A DNA stretch of 64,000 nt from an uncultured Clostridia bacterium (GCA_947628615.1 CANRAO010000004.1:1-64000); one strand, 5' to 3'; shown: positions 44,440 to 53,128, counted from the stretch's first letter. The notes: generated by a model not told the origin, from the sequence alone. Numbers and translations are program-made.

Positions 44440-45170
44440 TAAAAGCATAATAAGACCGATACATTACTAATGTATCGGTCTTAGATATATATTCAATTTG
44501 TAATCTGAATCGCATTTAATTCTATTCAAATAATCGGTTTCACTCTTCCGAATATCCACATAGCCTTAAATCATTCAGTCTTAACACTTCATCCGCTAAG
44601 CTCCAACTTAATTTTGAATGTCTTTTCTTAATTATTTTTTTGATCTTGATAACTAACACCAATGTTGCTTGAAAATCAGTGACATTTACTTTAAATAAAA
44701 TTTAAATCTTTATCAGTAGATTTATTCTGAACTTAGATTTCGTTAATACAGTACAACTAATCTACAAGCGTCTCATTGATGAATCCTCTATTGCCATTGG
44801 ACTCACCTCTTTAATTCTAAATTTTAATCATTCGGCCTTGATAGGATTTAATTCTTTTTAACATTCCTATCACACCCTTTCGTTTTTTATTCTAATCAAC
44901 AGGATTTCTCAGTCAAAAACTTAATAAACATAAATTTTAAGTTTTTCAAATATTAACTGTTCATTGGAACTTTCTCCTTTTTAAATTTGACCTGTTTTGT
45001 ATTTTTCAATACCTTTAATTAGCACATCGGACTATCTTCCTTTCAATTAATGCTTAGGTTTGAAAAGGATCTTAACAGTTCATCGGACCTTTCTCCTTAA
45101 TTAGAATTTGTGAATCAAGGCTTGAAATAAATAACTTAGCTCCCGCTGTTTTTATCTCTTCCTTTCTTCA
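44440..45170 (-). ncRNA. Candidate leftward RNA of about 730 nt carrying many tiny ORFs
   Basis: No reading frame of 60 codons or more exists between 44214 and 45385. The minus strand has a consensus promoter (45176-45204) and ends in a 14-bp perfect hairpin (44452-44465 with 44469-44482) followed by ATTATGCTTTT. Between them are short ORFs behind purine-rich ribosome-like sites: 45072-45083 (Met-Asn-Cys), 45019-45027 (Met-Cys), 44953-44964 (Met-Asn-Ser), 44817-44864 (15 codons), 44762-44797 (11 codons) and 44581-44592 (Met-Lys-Cys). Four share the phrase GTCCRATG or TTCCAATG at the start codon. It matches no RNA class that I know. Confidence 0.5.
44953..45096 (-). repeat. Repeated ribosome-site/start motif within the candidate RNA
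   Basis: Two 25-bp segments, GGAGAAAGGTCCGATGAACT plus GTTAA (from 45096) and GGAGAAAGTTCCAATGAACA plus GTTAA (from 44977), agree at 22 positions. A third, GGAAGATAGTCCGATGTGCTAA, starts at 45040, and a fourth relative, GAGGTGAGTCCAATGG, begins near 44809. Each unit holds a Shine-Dalgarno-like sequence and a start codon. Confidence 0.6.
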
Positions 45171-45175
45171 ACTAT

Positions 45176-45204
45176 AATATAACACAACTTATAGAGAATG
45201 TCAA
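45176..45204 (-). promoter_or_regulatory. Sigma-A promoter of the candidate tiny-ORF RNA
   Basis: TTGACA (45199-45204), 17-bp spacer, TATATT (45176-45181). Confidence 0.75.
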
Positions 45205-45262
45205 TAGTTTTTTTCAACTTTTTTATAATTTTTTTATTTAATTTTACTTTTACAAAATCTGC

Positions 45263-45291
45263 TTGACAATTGAAATTATATATATTATAAT
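45263..45291 (+). promoter_or_regulatory. Perfect sigma-A promoter of the DUF1292 gene
   Basis: TTGACA (45263-45268), 17-bp spacer, TATAAT (45286-45291); divergent from the promoter of the tiny-ORF RNA. Confidence 0.85.
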
Positions 45292-45385
45292 ATAAATGTT
45301 GTGGTGATAATATTGTTTATTAAAACACCATAACTTTTTTATTAACCTGAGAATTCACATATAATACATCTTAGGAGGTTTATTT

Positions 45386-45766
45386 ATGAACGAAGAAATG
45401 GATATGCAGCCTGATCTGTATACGCTTGTTGACGAAGAGGGTCAAGAGCAAATGTTTGAGCTTTTGGATTCACTCGAGTATGAGGGGGAAACATATTACG
45501 CTCTAACACCTTATTTAGAAGATGCTGAAGCAATTCTTGCTGATGACGGCGAAGTAGTTATTTTGAAGTCAACATACGAGGGCGATGAAGAGGTTCTTGT
45601 TTCTGTTGACGACGATGATCTTTTCGACAAGCTGGGCGATTTGTTTATGGATCGCTTTGCTGAACTGTTTGAAGACGATGATGACGAAGATTCTATTGAA
45701 ATCGAAGGCAGCGACAGGGTTGATCTTGAAAACGGCGAGGTTGATTTGACTAATCTGGACGATTAA
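45386..45766 (+). CDS. DUF1292 / YrzB-like acidic protein
   Basis: A 126-residue strongly acidic protein. Residues 8-85 match the DUF1292 pattern (YTLVDEEGQEQMFELLDSLEYEGETYYAL, then EVVILK), and an Asp/Glu-rich tail follows. The function is unknown; YrzB relatives usually sit beside ruvX and alaS-region genes, which are absent here. AGGAGG precedes the ATG. Confidence 0.85.
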   Translation: MNEEMDMQPDLYTLVDEEGQEQMFELLDSLEYEGETYYALTPYLEDAEAILADDGEVVILKSTYEGDEEVLVSVDDDDLFDKLGDLFMDRFAELFEDDDDEDSIEIEGSDRVDLENGEVDLTNLDD

Positions 45767-45810
45767 TTATTATGCTCTTTATTGCATTTTAATTTGTCGA
45801 AAATTACCGC

Positions 45811-45839
45811 TTGTATACTCATTTTGCAAGTGGTATAAT
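45811..45839 (+). promoter_or_regulatory. Probable promoter of the structured RNA
   Basis: TTGTAT (45811-45816), 17-bp spacer, TATAAT (45834-45839). Confidence 0.65.
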
Positions 45840-45845
45840 ACTAAC

Positions 45846-46108
45846 AGAAAGAAACTTATTTGAAACTAAAGCTTTCTGCCTTGCGCGAACAAGCACAGTT
45901 TTTATAATCCAACACATAGAATAAGGGAACTAAGCTCTGACTGAGGATTGCAGACCTCCCGGCTTTTGCCGGACGAAGGGAGCGCGAGGCTTTCAGGCCG
46001 TTACCCACCTGCACAAGTGCGGGTTTTATTCACTGTGCGACGGCAAGGCGGATATATTAGAATTTAAAACTGCTCATTTGCTTTTGGCAAGTGGGCAGTT
46101 TGTTTTTA
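45846..46108 (+). ncRNA. Structured stand-alone RNA, rod-like, possibly 6S RNA
   Basis: A transcript unit of about 260 nt with its own promoter and a strong terminator (46067-46107), and no ORF. Long-range pairing closes the ends: GCCTTGC (45878-45884) with GCAAGGC (46043-46049), then GCACAGT (45893-45899) with ACTGTGC (46032-46038), then GAATAA (45919-45924) with TTATTC (46026-46031). A large asymmetric bubble and GC-rich apical hairpins (CCGGC/GCCGG; CTGCAC/GTGCGG) follow. A rod with closing stem, central bubble and apical stem is the 6S RNA plan. The primary sequence does not let me confirm it; tmRNA, RNase P and SRP signatures are absent. Confidence 0.5.
46067..46107 (+). terminator. Intrinsic terminator of the structured RNA
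   Basis: A 15-bp stem (46067-46081 with 46087-46101, two G-U pairs) followed by GTTTTT. Confidence 0.85.
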
Positions 46109-46157
46109 ATATCAAGAAACCAAATGTGTTCAAATATCTTAAAAAGTTAAAAATAAC

Positions 46158-46736
46158 TCAGCATTGTTTTTTTAAAACAACTACCAGAGCAGTTGTCACG
46201 ACACCTATAACAGTTCCTGTCACAATCGCAGATAAAAGCAAAACGGGCGCATAAATAGAAATCCAAGGTGTTCCTGTTGCTATAACCGCAACCGCAAGCT
46301 GACCTGCGTTGTGAAATATCGCTCCCATAACCGAAGTTATCCATATTTTCTTTTCACCAAAAACATCTATCGTCAGAGCCATAATAGTATAAGCCAGTAT
46401 TCCTCCAACTATGCTGAATGAAAAACTCAATACGCTTCCTGCAAAAATGCTCGCAAGAATAATTCTCATACTAAGAATTATAAAAGCCTCACGCTTTCCT
46501 AGAATGACCATTGCTATAAGCGTTACAATATTTGAAAAACCGATTTTAACGCCCTGAATCGGTATCGGAGGCAGTGCCGCCTCTACCGTGAAAAGTATCA
46601 GTGAGACAGCTGTAAGTATTGCCATCGCAGCATATTTTTTAAGATTTATAGGCTTTCTGATTTTAGGAGATTTTAATGATCTATCATTTTTCATACTATT
46701 CACTGTACCCTTCATAGGTTTGCGTTTGATTCGCAT
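46158..46736 (-). CDS. Gx-transporter / heptaprenyl diphosphate synthase component I-like membrane protein
   Basis: Up to 192 residues with five or six membrane helices from residue 33 on (KKYAAMAILTAVSLILFTVE; LPPIPIQGVKIGFSNIVTLI). It matches HepS1/Gx transporter proteins, an ECF S-component-like family often paired with a NusG domain II protein, as here (21 bp apart). The transported substrate is unknown. The start is uncertain: no ribosome site precedes the ATG at 46736, and internal ATGs at 46715 and 46694 are alternatives. Confidence 0.82.
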   Translation of the reverse strand: MRIKRKPMKGTVNSMKNDRSLKSPKIRKPINLKKYAAMAILTAVSLILFTVEAALPPIPIQGVKIGFSNIVTLIAMVILGKREAFIILSMRIILASIFAGSVLSFSFSIVGGILAYTIMALTIDVFGEKKIWITSVMGAIFHNAGQLAVAVIATGTPWISIYAPVLLLSAIVTGTVIGVVTTALVVVLKKQC

Positions 46737-46757
46737 AAAGTATTTACTGTTATAGAT

Positions 46758-47147
46758 TTATATTTCTGCGTCAATATTAATTTTCTTATCACCGTTGTCA
46801 ACTCTTATAACCAGACCGTTCGGTACACATACTATTGGCAGCAGACTGTTATCAATCTCCCCCTGTTTGACGCAAATCTGATTTTTGCAGTTAGCTTCAA
46901 TAACCGATATTTTACCGTTTCTTATGCGTATAATATTGTAATTATCACCGTTTTCGACAGTAAATTCATCGTCTGTATCCAGACTTACAGTACGTATCAG
47001 ATTATTATCTGAATATATTTCAGCAGTTTTCCCGGTCAATTTTCCAGAACGCATAATAAAAATTACAAGTATGGATATAACAGCTAATAATAAAAACAGA
47101 GTAATCCATAATATATTAGAAGTTAAAATCTTTTTAGTATTTTTCAT
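46758..47147 (-). CDS. NusG domain II-containing membrane-anchored protein
   Basis: A 129-residue protein with an N-terminal membrane anchor (about 11-33) and an extracytoplasmic NusG domain II-like beta domain (AEIYSDNNLIRTVSL; NCKNQICVKQGEI; IVCVPNGLVIRV). The ATG at 47147 is chosen for its GGAG 6 nt upstream. The family occurs beside HepS1-like genes and flavin or electron-transfer loci. Its function is unknown. Confidence 0.85.
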   Translation of the reverse strand: MKNTKKILTSNILWITLFLLLAVISILVIFIMRSGKLTGKTAEIYSDNNLIRTVSLDTDDEFTVENGDNYNIIRIRNGKISVIEANCKNQICVKQGEIDNSLLPIVCVPNGLVIRVDNGDKKINIDAEI

Positions 47148-47192
47148 ATTAATCTCCAACCTGAATTATGCATAATTTTTTGACCTGAAAAT

Positions 47193-47221
47193 ATAATACA
47201 CTTTTCTTTTAACGTGGTCAA
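47193..47221 (-). promoter_or_regulatory. Sigma-A promoter of the NusG-II / HepS1 pair
   Basis: TTGACC (47216-47221), 17-bp spacer, TATTAT (47193-47198). Confidence 0.65.
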
Positions 47222-47454
47222 TATAATTCTTAAAAAAATCTAATATTTTATACAAATATTTTTCAAATATACTTGATTTTCTCATTAATATATGCTAAAA
47301 TATTGTAGACACTATTAATAGTAACTACCATATATTGAGAAATACCTTTGTGTAGTTTTTATATATAATATAAAATATATTTCTTAAAATTAACTAAAAA
47401 ACTGATTGTTTTTACTAACATTTTTGACACATAGTAGAAATTACAATATATCCA
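47222..47454. other. AT-rich divergent intergenic region
   Basis: About 230 bp between the NusG-II promoter and the murA promoter. It contains the palindrome ACTATTAATAGT and a second possible rightward -35 (TTGACA at 47424-47429, TATATC 17 bp on). No ORF, repeat or riboswitch was recognised. Confidence 0.6.
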
Positions 47455-47483
47455 TTGATTTTTATTTATTTTACTGATATAAT
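47455..47483 (+). promoter_or_regulatory. Sigma-A promoter of murA
   Basis: TTGATT (47455-47460), 17-bp spacer, TATAAT (47478-47483). Confidence 0.75.
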
Positions 47484-47556
47484 TGATAAGATGTGTTATG
47501 GCAAAGAATAGATAGAAAGAGACTCTTTGCAAATAGAACTTAAGGAGCGAAAAAGT

Positions 47557-48837
47557 TTGGATAAGTATGTTATAAAGGGAGGCACCCCGCTTAACGGCGA
47601 AGTCGTTGTAAGCGGTGCAAAGAATGCCGCCGTTGCACTTGTTGCCGCAACAATTCTTTGCGATGAACCCTGTGTACTGGAAAACGTCCCTGAAATAAGT
47701 GATATATCGATCTGCATCAAAATTTTAAAAGAAATGGGTGCAGATGTTAAAATATTAGGAAAAAATACCGTTAAATTTGATACTACACATATGACCAGTC
47801 CTGTTGTTCCGTACGAACTGGCACGTTCAATGAGAGCGTCGAGTTATTTTCTCGGAACACTGCTCGGAAGATTTCACGAAGCATATGTTCCGCTTCCGGG
47901 CGGATGTGATCTGGGCGACAGACCTATCGATCAGCATTTGAAAGCATTTGCCTGTTTGGGAGCTAATTATGCTATTGAAAGCGGTACAGTTCATCTAAAA
48001 ACCGATACGCTTATCGGAAGTCAAATTTATTTTGATTTTATAACAGTCGGAGCAACTATTAACGCAATTTTTGCCGCTGTTAAAACAAAAGGTCTTACAA
48101 TCATTGAAAATGCGGCAAAAGAACCTCATATTGTTGACCTTGCAAACTTCCTTAACTCAATGGGCGCTGATATAAGAGGTGCCGGCACTGATGTAATTAA
48201 AATACGCGGCGTTGATTATTTAAAGGGAATTTCTTATGCTATTATCCCCGACCAGATCGAAGCGGGAACATATATGGTCGCAGCAGCCGCAACAAAGGGT
48301 AATGTTCTTATCAAAAATGTTATCCCTAAGCATTTGGAATCAATAACTGCTAAACTCCGCAAGGTAGGAGTTACCGTTGAAGAGTTTGATGAAAGCGTTC
48401 GTGTATCGGTCGACGGACCGATTATGAAAACCAGCTTAAAGACAATGCCTCATCCGGGATTTCCTACAGATATGCAGCCTCAGTTTTCGACGCTGCTTAC
48501 TCTTGCATACGGAACAAGCATTGTAACGGATGATATTTTTGATAATCGCTTCAGATATGTTGCCGAGCTCAGAAGAATGGGCGCTGATATTTCGGTTGAC
48601 GGAACTGTCGCAGTCATTCAGGGAGTAGGAAAGCTGACTGGCGCTCCTGTTAAGGCAACAGACCTCAGAGCAGGTGCCGCGCTTGTTATTGCCGGACTTG
48701 CCGCTGAGGGCGTTACAGAGATTGACGATATTTATCATATTGAAAGAGGATATGAGGCAATAGACGAAAAGTTAAGAGCGTTAGGTGCTGATATTAAGCG
48801 TATTTATTATCCAGAGCCTATCGTAATGACCAGTTGA
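47557..48837 (+). CDS. murA: UDP-N-acetylglucosamine 1-carboxyvinyltransferase
   Basis: First committed enzyme of peptidoglycan synthesis; adds enolpyruvate from PEP to UDP-GlcNAc. The start is probably the TTG at 47557: AAGGAG at 47542-47547 is 9 nt upstream and the product opens at the conserved YVIKGGTPLNG, giving 426 residues. The active-site Lys is in SGAKNAAV, and the fosfomycin-target Cys is in LPGGCDLGDRPIDQH. The following YycJ-like gene is 74 bp downstream. Confidence 0.96.
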   Translation: MDKYVIKGGTPLNGEVVVSGAKNAAVALVAATILCDEPCVLENVPEISDISICIKILKEMGADVKILGKNTVKFDTTHMTSPVVPYELARSMRASSYFLGTLLGRFHEAYVPLPGGCDLGDRPIDQHLKAFACLGANYAIESGTVHLKTDTLIGSQIYFDFITVGATINAIFAAVKTKGLTIIENAAKEPHIVDLANFLNSMGADIRGAGTDVIKIRGVDYLKGISYAIIPDQIEAGTYMVAAAATKGNVLIKNVIPKHLESITAKLRKVGVTVEEFDESVRVSVDGPIMKTSLKTMPHPGFPTDMQPQFSTLLTLAYGTSIVTDDIFDNRFRYVAELRRMGADISVDGTVAVIQGVGKLTGAPVKATDLRAGAALVIAGLAAEGVTEIDDIYHIERGYEAIDEKLRALGADIKRIYYPEPIVMTS

Positions 48838-48911
48838 TTTATGAAAATTCAGGGGGCGACAGTAAAGTCGCCTTTTTATTTATGGGTATACAAAGCGAAA
48901 GGAGCTTATAA

Positions 48912-49703
48912 ATGGCAAGAATTTACCCCTTGTTTTCTTCCAGCAAGGGTAATGCAACCTTTATCGGCAACGAAAAGAGCGGAATACTGATTGATTCAGG
49001 AGTGAGCTGCAAGATGCTGACTCAGGCGCTTCTTGATAACGGGCTTAGTCCGGAAGCAGTGCAGGGAATTTTTATAACCCACGAGCACACCGACCACATA
49101 AAGGGGTTAAAAATCTTTACTAAAAACTTTCACACTCCTGTTTTTGCAGGAGATAAAAATCTTGAATTTTTATTGTCTGCAGATTATATTTCTCCCAACT
49201 CAAGAGCAGAAAAAATTGATGTTGACGGCAAGCCTGCGGAATGCGGCGGATATAAGATATATGCATTTTCAACTCCTCACGATACAAGACAAAGCAACGG
49301 ATACAGAATTATTACTCCCGACCTTAAAACCATAACGATCTGCACCGATCTTGGAGAAGTTACTGAGAATGTACATAAAAACCTCTGCGGCTCCGATTTG
49401 GTGCTTTTCGAGGCAAACTATGACGAACTAATGCTTAAAAACGGAAGTTATCCGTATATGCTCAAAAAGAGAATTGCTTCAAAACATGGACATTTGTCAA
49501 ACGACGCAAGCGCATCTGAAATTGAAAATCTGCTGAACACGGGAACAACACGAGTGATTTTAGGTCATCTCAGTCAGCAGAATAACACCCCTGTAAAAGC
49601 CAGAGAAACCATAGTGAACCATCTTTCAGGGTTTAAGTGCGGAGTAGACTACATACTTAAAGTTGCACCTGTTTTCAACGAAGGCGAGGTCGTCACTCTA
49701 TGA
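48912..49703 (+). CDS. MBL-fold metallo-hydrolase, YycJ/WalJ type
   Basis: A 263-residue metallo-beta-lactamase-fold protein. The metal motif is THEHTDHIKG (residues 56-65), preceded by the SSSKGNATFI opening typical of YycJ/WalJ, with later Asp and His ligands in CTDLGEV and ILGHLSQ. Relatives have 5'-to-3' exonuclease activity linked to DNA repair or to WalK signalling. It overlaps rlmH by 4 bp; a walJ-rlmH pairing is common in Firmicutes. Confidence 0.9.
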   Translation: MARIYPLFSSSKGNATFIGNEKSGILIDSGVSCKMLTQALLDNGLSPEAVQGIFITHEHTDHIKGLKIFTKNFHTPVFAGDKNLEFLLSADYISPNSRAEKIDVDGKPAECGGYKIYAFSTPHDTRQSNGYRIITPDLKTITICTDLGEVTENVHKNLCGSDLVLFEANYDELMLKNGSYPYMLKKRIASKHGHLSNDASASEIENLLNTGTTRVILGHLSQQNNTPVKARETIVNHLSGFKCGVDYILKVAPVFNEGEVVTL

Positions 49704-50185
49704 TGAGTATTAATATAATAACAGTAGGAAAGCTGAAGGAACGCTATCTGCGTGATGCGGCTTCGGAATACTCCAAAAGACTTTCAGGATTTTGCAAACT
49801 GAACGTCATAGAATTGCCTGAAAGCAGACTATCTGAAAATCCCGGTGAAAAGGAAATAAAAAACGCACTCAACAGCGAAGCAAAGATTATAAATAATTAT
49901 ATTAACAAAGGACCTGTATATAATGTTGCTATGTGCATTGAAGGCATACAGCTTTCAAGCAATGAACTGTCGGCAAAAATAAATGAAACAGTTATAAGCG
50001 GTAAAAGCACCATAAATTTTATTATCGGCTCTAGCTTTGGAATATCACCTATAATAAAAGACAAAGCAGATTTTAGGCTTTCAATATCTAAAATGACCTT
50101 TCCCCACCAGCTTGCACGAATACTTCTGCTTGAGCAGATTTACAGAGCTTTTCAGATTTCAAGCGGCGGAAAATACCACAAATAA
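49700..50185 (+). CDS. rlmH: 23S rRNA pseudouridine-1915 N3-methyltransferase
   Basis: A 161-residue SPOUT methyltransferase acting on pseudouridine 1915 of 23S rRNA. It begins INIITVGKLKERYL and carries the knot signatures FIIGSSFGIS and FPHQLARILLLEQIYRA near the C-terminus. The ATGA overlap with the upstream gene implies translational coupling. Confidence 0.96.
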   Translation: MMSINIITVGKLKERYLRDAASEYSKRLSGFCKLNVIELPESRLSENPGEKEIKNALNSEAKIINNYINKGPVYNVAMCIEGIQLSSNELSAKINETVISGKSTINFIIGSSFGISPIIKDKADFRLSISKMTFPHQLARILLLEQIYRAFQISSGGKYHK

Positions 50186-50194
50186 AGTACAAAA

Positions 50195-50234
50195 AAAGAC
50201 TATCTGAATTTTTTCAGATAGTCTTTTATTTTTA
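50195..50234. terminator. Bidirectional terminator after rlmH
   Basis: A 14-bp stem (50195-50208 with 50213-50226) flanked by A- and T-runs; it can also serve the converging lipoprotein gene. Confidence 0.9.
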
Positions 50235-50243
50235 TAACCGAAA

Positions 50244-51725
50244 TTATACGTTACTATTGTTGTTTTCTGCAATAAAATCGTTGTAAATTTCCTCTATCTT
50301 TGAAGGAGTGTACTTTTCAAATGCCTTTTCATTCTTTTTAATCTTAAAGTCTTTCTCCCAATCTTTTATAAGTCCCTCATATTCTTCATACTTCATTTCA
50401 GTTAAAATATTTTCGTAGTTATCACCGTTAATCATATAATCGGTTCTCTTTGTAGGATCATACTTAACTATTACATAGTAATTATTATCGTCCTTATATA
50501 AAACAGGTTGCTCGAACTTTTTAATGCTTTCTCTAATATGTTTTGATAAATCACTGGCAGTTTCTTCGTCAGCCAGGCTTACCATATTTTCATTTGTAGA
50601 GAATTTAGCATAAACAGATGTGTCTGAGGAAATTGCCTGATCAAAGTCAAATACACTGGTAAAGTTAGCATCTGAGTACCAATTGTCAAATGTATAGAAT
50701 TCTCTTTCAGGATCAGCAGGTTTTTCTGCCTTTTCACCGCTGTTTATTGTCTGTGCCTTTTGAGGTGTATCCTCTCCGTATTCCTCGTTGTTTTGATCGT
50801 AGAAATGAACGTGAATTTCCTTTGGCTCTTCTGCAGCGCTAGTTGTTGTTTCCTGTGTCTCAGTTGAAACAGTATTGCCTTGTGCGTCAGTTGCCGCTTC
50901 GGTGGTTGATGTTGCTACAGTGGTAGTAGTAGCAGCGGTTGTAGGCTTCTGAGTTTCTGCATTATACTGCGAAATTACCTGGTCGAAATCATTATTTTCT
51001 TTTGCAATTTTTAAGTATTTGTTCGCAATTGACTTAGCTTCTTTGTCTGCCTTCTTTGAAGCTTTAGTCTGCTCCTCTGCCGACTGAGTTGTAGTAGTTT
51101 CACCTGAAACAGAAGTGCTTGCGGCTGTTGTAGCCTCAGTTGTTCTCGGAACTGATATCATCTTATATCTTATATAATTATTGTTAAGATAATCTCTGAT
51201 AGCATCGTCCGTAATAGCTTTTTCGCCGTCTGCTCCGTAATAATAATGGAATAAAAGCTCTTTTTGCTTTTCAGCAGTAAAGAACTTATTAACAGAATCT
51301 TTTGAAATTCCCTGCTTAGTTAAATATTCTTCAGACATACCCTCCATATAGTTTTTAACAGCAGCATTTACTTCCTCTGCATCCTCGTCTGAAAACTTTA
51401 GCTTTAGCTTATCAAACTGCTTGTTTACAGCAACCAGATCAAGCGTTTGCTCATAAGCATAATCAGGTAAATAATCACCTAGCTTGACCTTTTCTCCTTC
51501 ATGATTTTCAATTTCCTGATTCAGATAATTTGAAGCTGTAGATCCTGAATTTCCAAGCGAATATGTCTGCTCGGTATATTCAGAAAGCATATAGTTGATA
51601 TAAACTCCTGCGTTGACATCAACACCGTCAATAGTCATAATTTTGCTCATATCTGAACATCCGGCCATCGAAACAGCCATTATAGACGCAACCGAAAAAG
51701 CTGCGATTTTACTTAATTTAGACAT
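50244..51725 (-). CDS. SurA/PrsA-like lipoprotein foldase with inserted InlB-type B repeat
   Basis: A 493-residue lipoprotein: signal peptide with lipobox SMAGC (Cys23). Residues 30-185 resemble the SurA N-terminal chaperone domain of PrsA-type foldases (VYINYMLSEYTEQ; AEKQKELLFHYYYG). The expected parvulin region (from about 188) is broken by two Thr/Ser/Ala-rich linkers and by an InlB B-repeat-like module at about 300-375 (VHFYDQNN; FDNWYSDANFTSVFDFDQ). The C-terminal part returns to a PrsA-like pattern (ENMVSLADEET; YVIVKYDPTKRTDY). A folding role outside the membrane is likely; isomerase activity is doubtful. Confidence 0.75.
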   Translation of the reverse strand: MSKLSKIAAFSVASIMAVSMAGCSDMSKIMTIDGVDVNAGVYINYMLSEYTEQTYSLGNSGSTASNYLNQEIENHEGEKVKLGDYLPDYAYEQTLDLVAVNKQFDKLKLKFSDEDAEEVNAAVKNYMEGMSEEYLTKQGISKDSVNKFFTAEKQKELLFHYYYGADGEKAITDDAIRDYLNNNYIRYKMISVPRTTEATTAASTSVSGETTTTQSAEEQTKASKKADKEAKSIANKYLKIAKENNDFDQVISQYNAETQKPTTAATTTTVATSTTEAATDAQGNTVSTETQETTTSAAEEPKEIHVHFYDQNNEEYGEDTPQKAQTINSGEKAEKPADPEREFYTFDNWYSDANFTSVFDFDQAISSDTSVYAKFSTNENMVSLADEETASDLSKHIRESIKKFEQPVLYKDDNNYYVIVKYDPTKRTDYMINGDNYENILTEMKYEEYEGLIKDWEKDFKIKKNEKAFEKYTPSKIEEIYNDFIAENNNSNV

Positions 51726-51972
51726 TATGTTGCCTCCTGTTAAAAAATTAATATGTACAAATGTACTTAATTACCGTTCAATAAAGAGCCTGTCCGATAC
51801 TAGAATACCGAAACTACTCTCCATTTTGATTGAATGGAACTGCTTATAAAAAAGCATTAAAATAACAACGATAGTATTATAAACGATTTTTCAAATAAAG
51901 TCAAGTGTTTGCATTTACATATTATGTAGATAGTAAGTATATCACCTTACAATATGCTTTATAAAAACTCAA

Positions 51973-52893
51973 TCATTTTACCTCAGATGTACTTTGAGTT
52001 GTTTTTTCCTGCTGCTGTTCTGTCCCAACGCTCTTATCTATAGGTCCTTCAGCATTTGATTTTATTTCACCCCAAGTTGTAAGATAAACCCTTGTGAATT
52101 TTATATCGTCAAGCGGCTGATAATCGTCATCATCAATATCCTTTACCTCAGCACTTAGTATTTTATTATACGCTTCCCAACCGTCGCAGACTTGACCGAA
52201 AATCGTATACTGCTGTGAAGCCTCAGGAACTCCGCCGTAATTACACAGCTTCTCCGAAAGCTCATTATATACGCTCTCCATTGAAGAATCAACATTCTCA
52301 CTGTTCTTAACTTCCTGCTTTTTCTTTTCACTCGTCACAGAATTGCCAAAGAACATCACACTGCTGCCTGCAACATTTTTCTTCCAGAAAAGCATTCCGT
52401 CAGTTCCCACAAAAGAACCAAGCGCACCTTTAAACGTCCACATATTCGGACTTATTTCCGCATTAATAGTTTCAGTGTTCGTATTATCAGTTGTTTCGCC
52501 GTCAGCAGTTTTAGCTCCTCCTGTAAAATACAGATGATCTCCCTTGTTTTCATCTTCATTTCCTGTAACGACCCCGAAAACATAAGTATTATTATAGTAC
52601 CCTTTTTCAACAAGCTTTTTATAATACTTAACATAATTCGGAGCCTCGTCCTCAAACAGCACAGCCTTGAACGTTCCTAGAGTTGTTTCATAAACTACAA
52701 CGTCCATATCGTCCGCATATTCATCATATTGAACAAACTTCACATCTTCAAACTTATTATCATCGCTTTTATTAAATGTGAGAAATATAAGCAGTGCCGC
52801 CAGAAAAATTATGGCTATAAGAGAAAATTTAAAATATTTAACAAATGCCGGACTGTGCATAGGATTTACTTTTTTACCGCCTTGATTAGCCAT
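51973..52893 (-). CDS. Membrane-anchored cyclophilin-type peptidyl-prolyl isomerase
   Basis: A 306-residue protein with one N-terminal membrane helix (about 22-43) and an extracytoplasmic cyclophilin domain from about 67 (VVYETTLGTFKAVLFEDEAP; KGALGSFVG; QYTIFGQVCDGWEAYNKI). The usual FHRVI segment reads VFGVVTG, so active-site conservation is partial. It ends in a Gln/Ser/Thr-rich tail. It lies downstream of cysS but behind a terminator, so it probably has its own promoter. Confidence 0.82.
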   Translation of the reverse strand: MANQGGKKVNPMHSPAFVKYFKFSLIAIIFLAALLIFLTFNKSDDNKFEDVKFVQYDEYADDMDVVVYETTLGTFKAVLFEDEAPNYVKYYKKLVEKGYYNNTYVFGVVTGNEDENKGDHLYFTGGAKTADGETTDNTNTETINAEISPNMWTFKGALGSFVGTDGMLFWKKNVAGSSVMFFGNSVTSEKKKQEVKNSENVDSSMESVYNELSEKLCNYGGVPEASQQYTIFGQVCDGWEAYNKILSAEVKDIDDDDYQPLDDIKFTRVYLTTWGEIKSNAEGPIDKSVGTEQQQEKTTQSTSEVK

Positions 52894-53011
52894 TTTATCA
52901 CCGTTCCTTTTGATTTTTGCGAAAGGGCATTAAATAATTGTCTCATCTTCGTATTCTATTAAAACTACCATTACTTAGGAAAAGTCCTCTCTCGCAGGGC
53001 TTCCTTTCTTA

Positions 53012-53038
53012 AAAAACAATCCACTGGATTGTTTTTTA
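53012..53038. terminator. Terminator after cysS
   Basis: A 12-bp stem AAAAAACAATCC/GGATTGTTTTTT (53012-53023 with 53027-53038), active in both directions. Confidence 0.85.
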
Positions 53039-53128
53039 TTCACCCTTTTCAGAACACACTACATAAAGAGTTTCTCTGACACAGGTCAGCGACAGGTCTC
53101 CGCCCTTGAGCGAAAACTTTTAGTTTTA

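Noticed and set aside
44281..44440. Possible gene in the gap after the LCP terminator
   Set aside because: Only short frames without ribosome sites; it contains a CTTATGC/GCATAAG hairpin and nothing else recognisable.
52939..52980. Thirteen-codon ORF before the cyclophilin gene
   Set aside because: No ribosome site and no conserved feature visible; kept out of the gene list.
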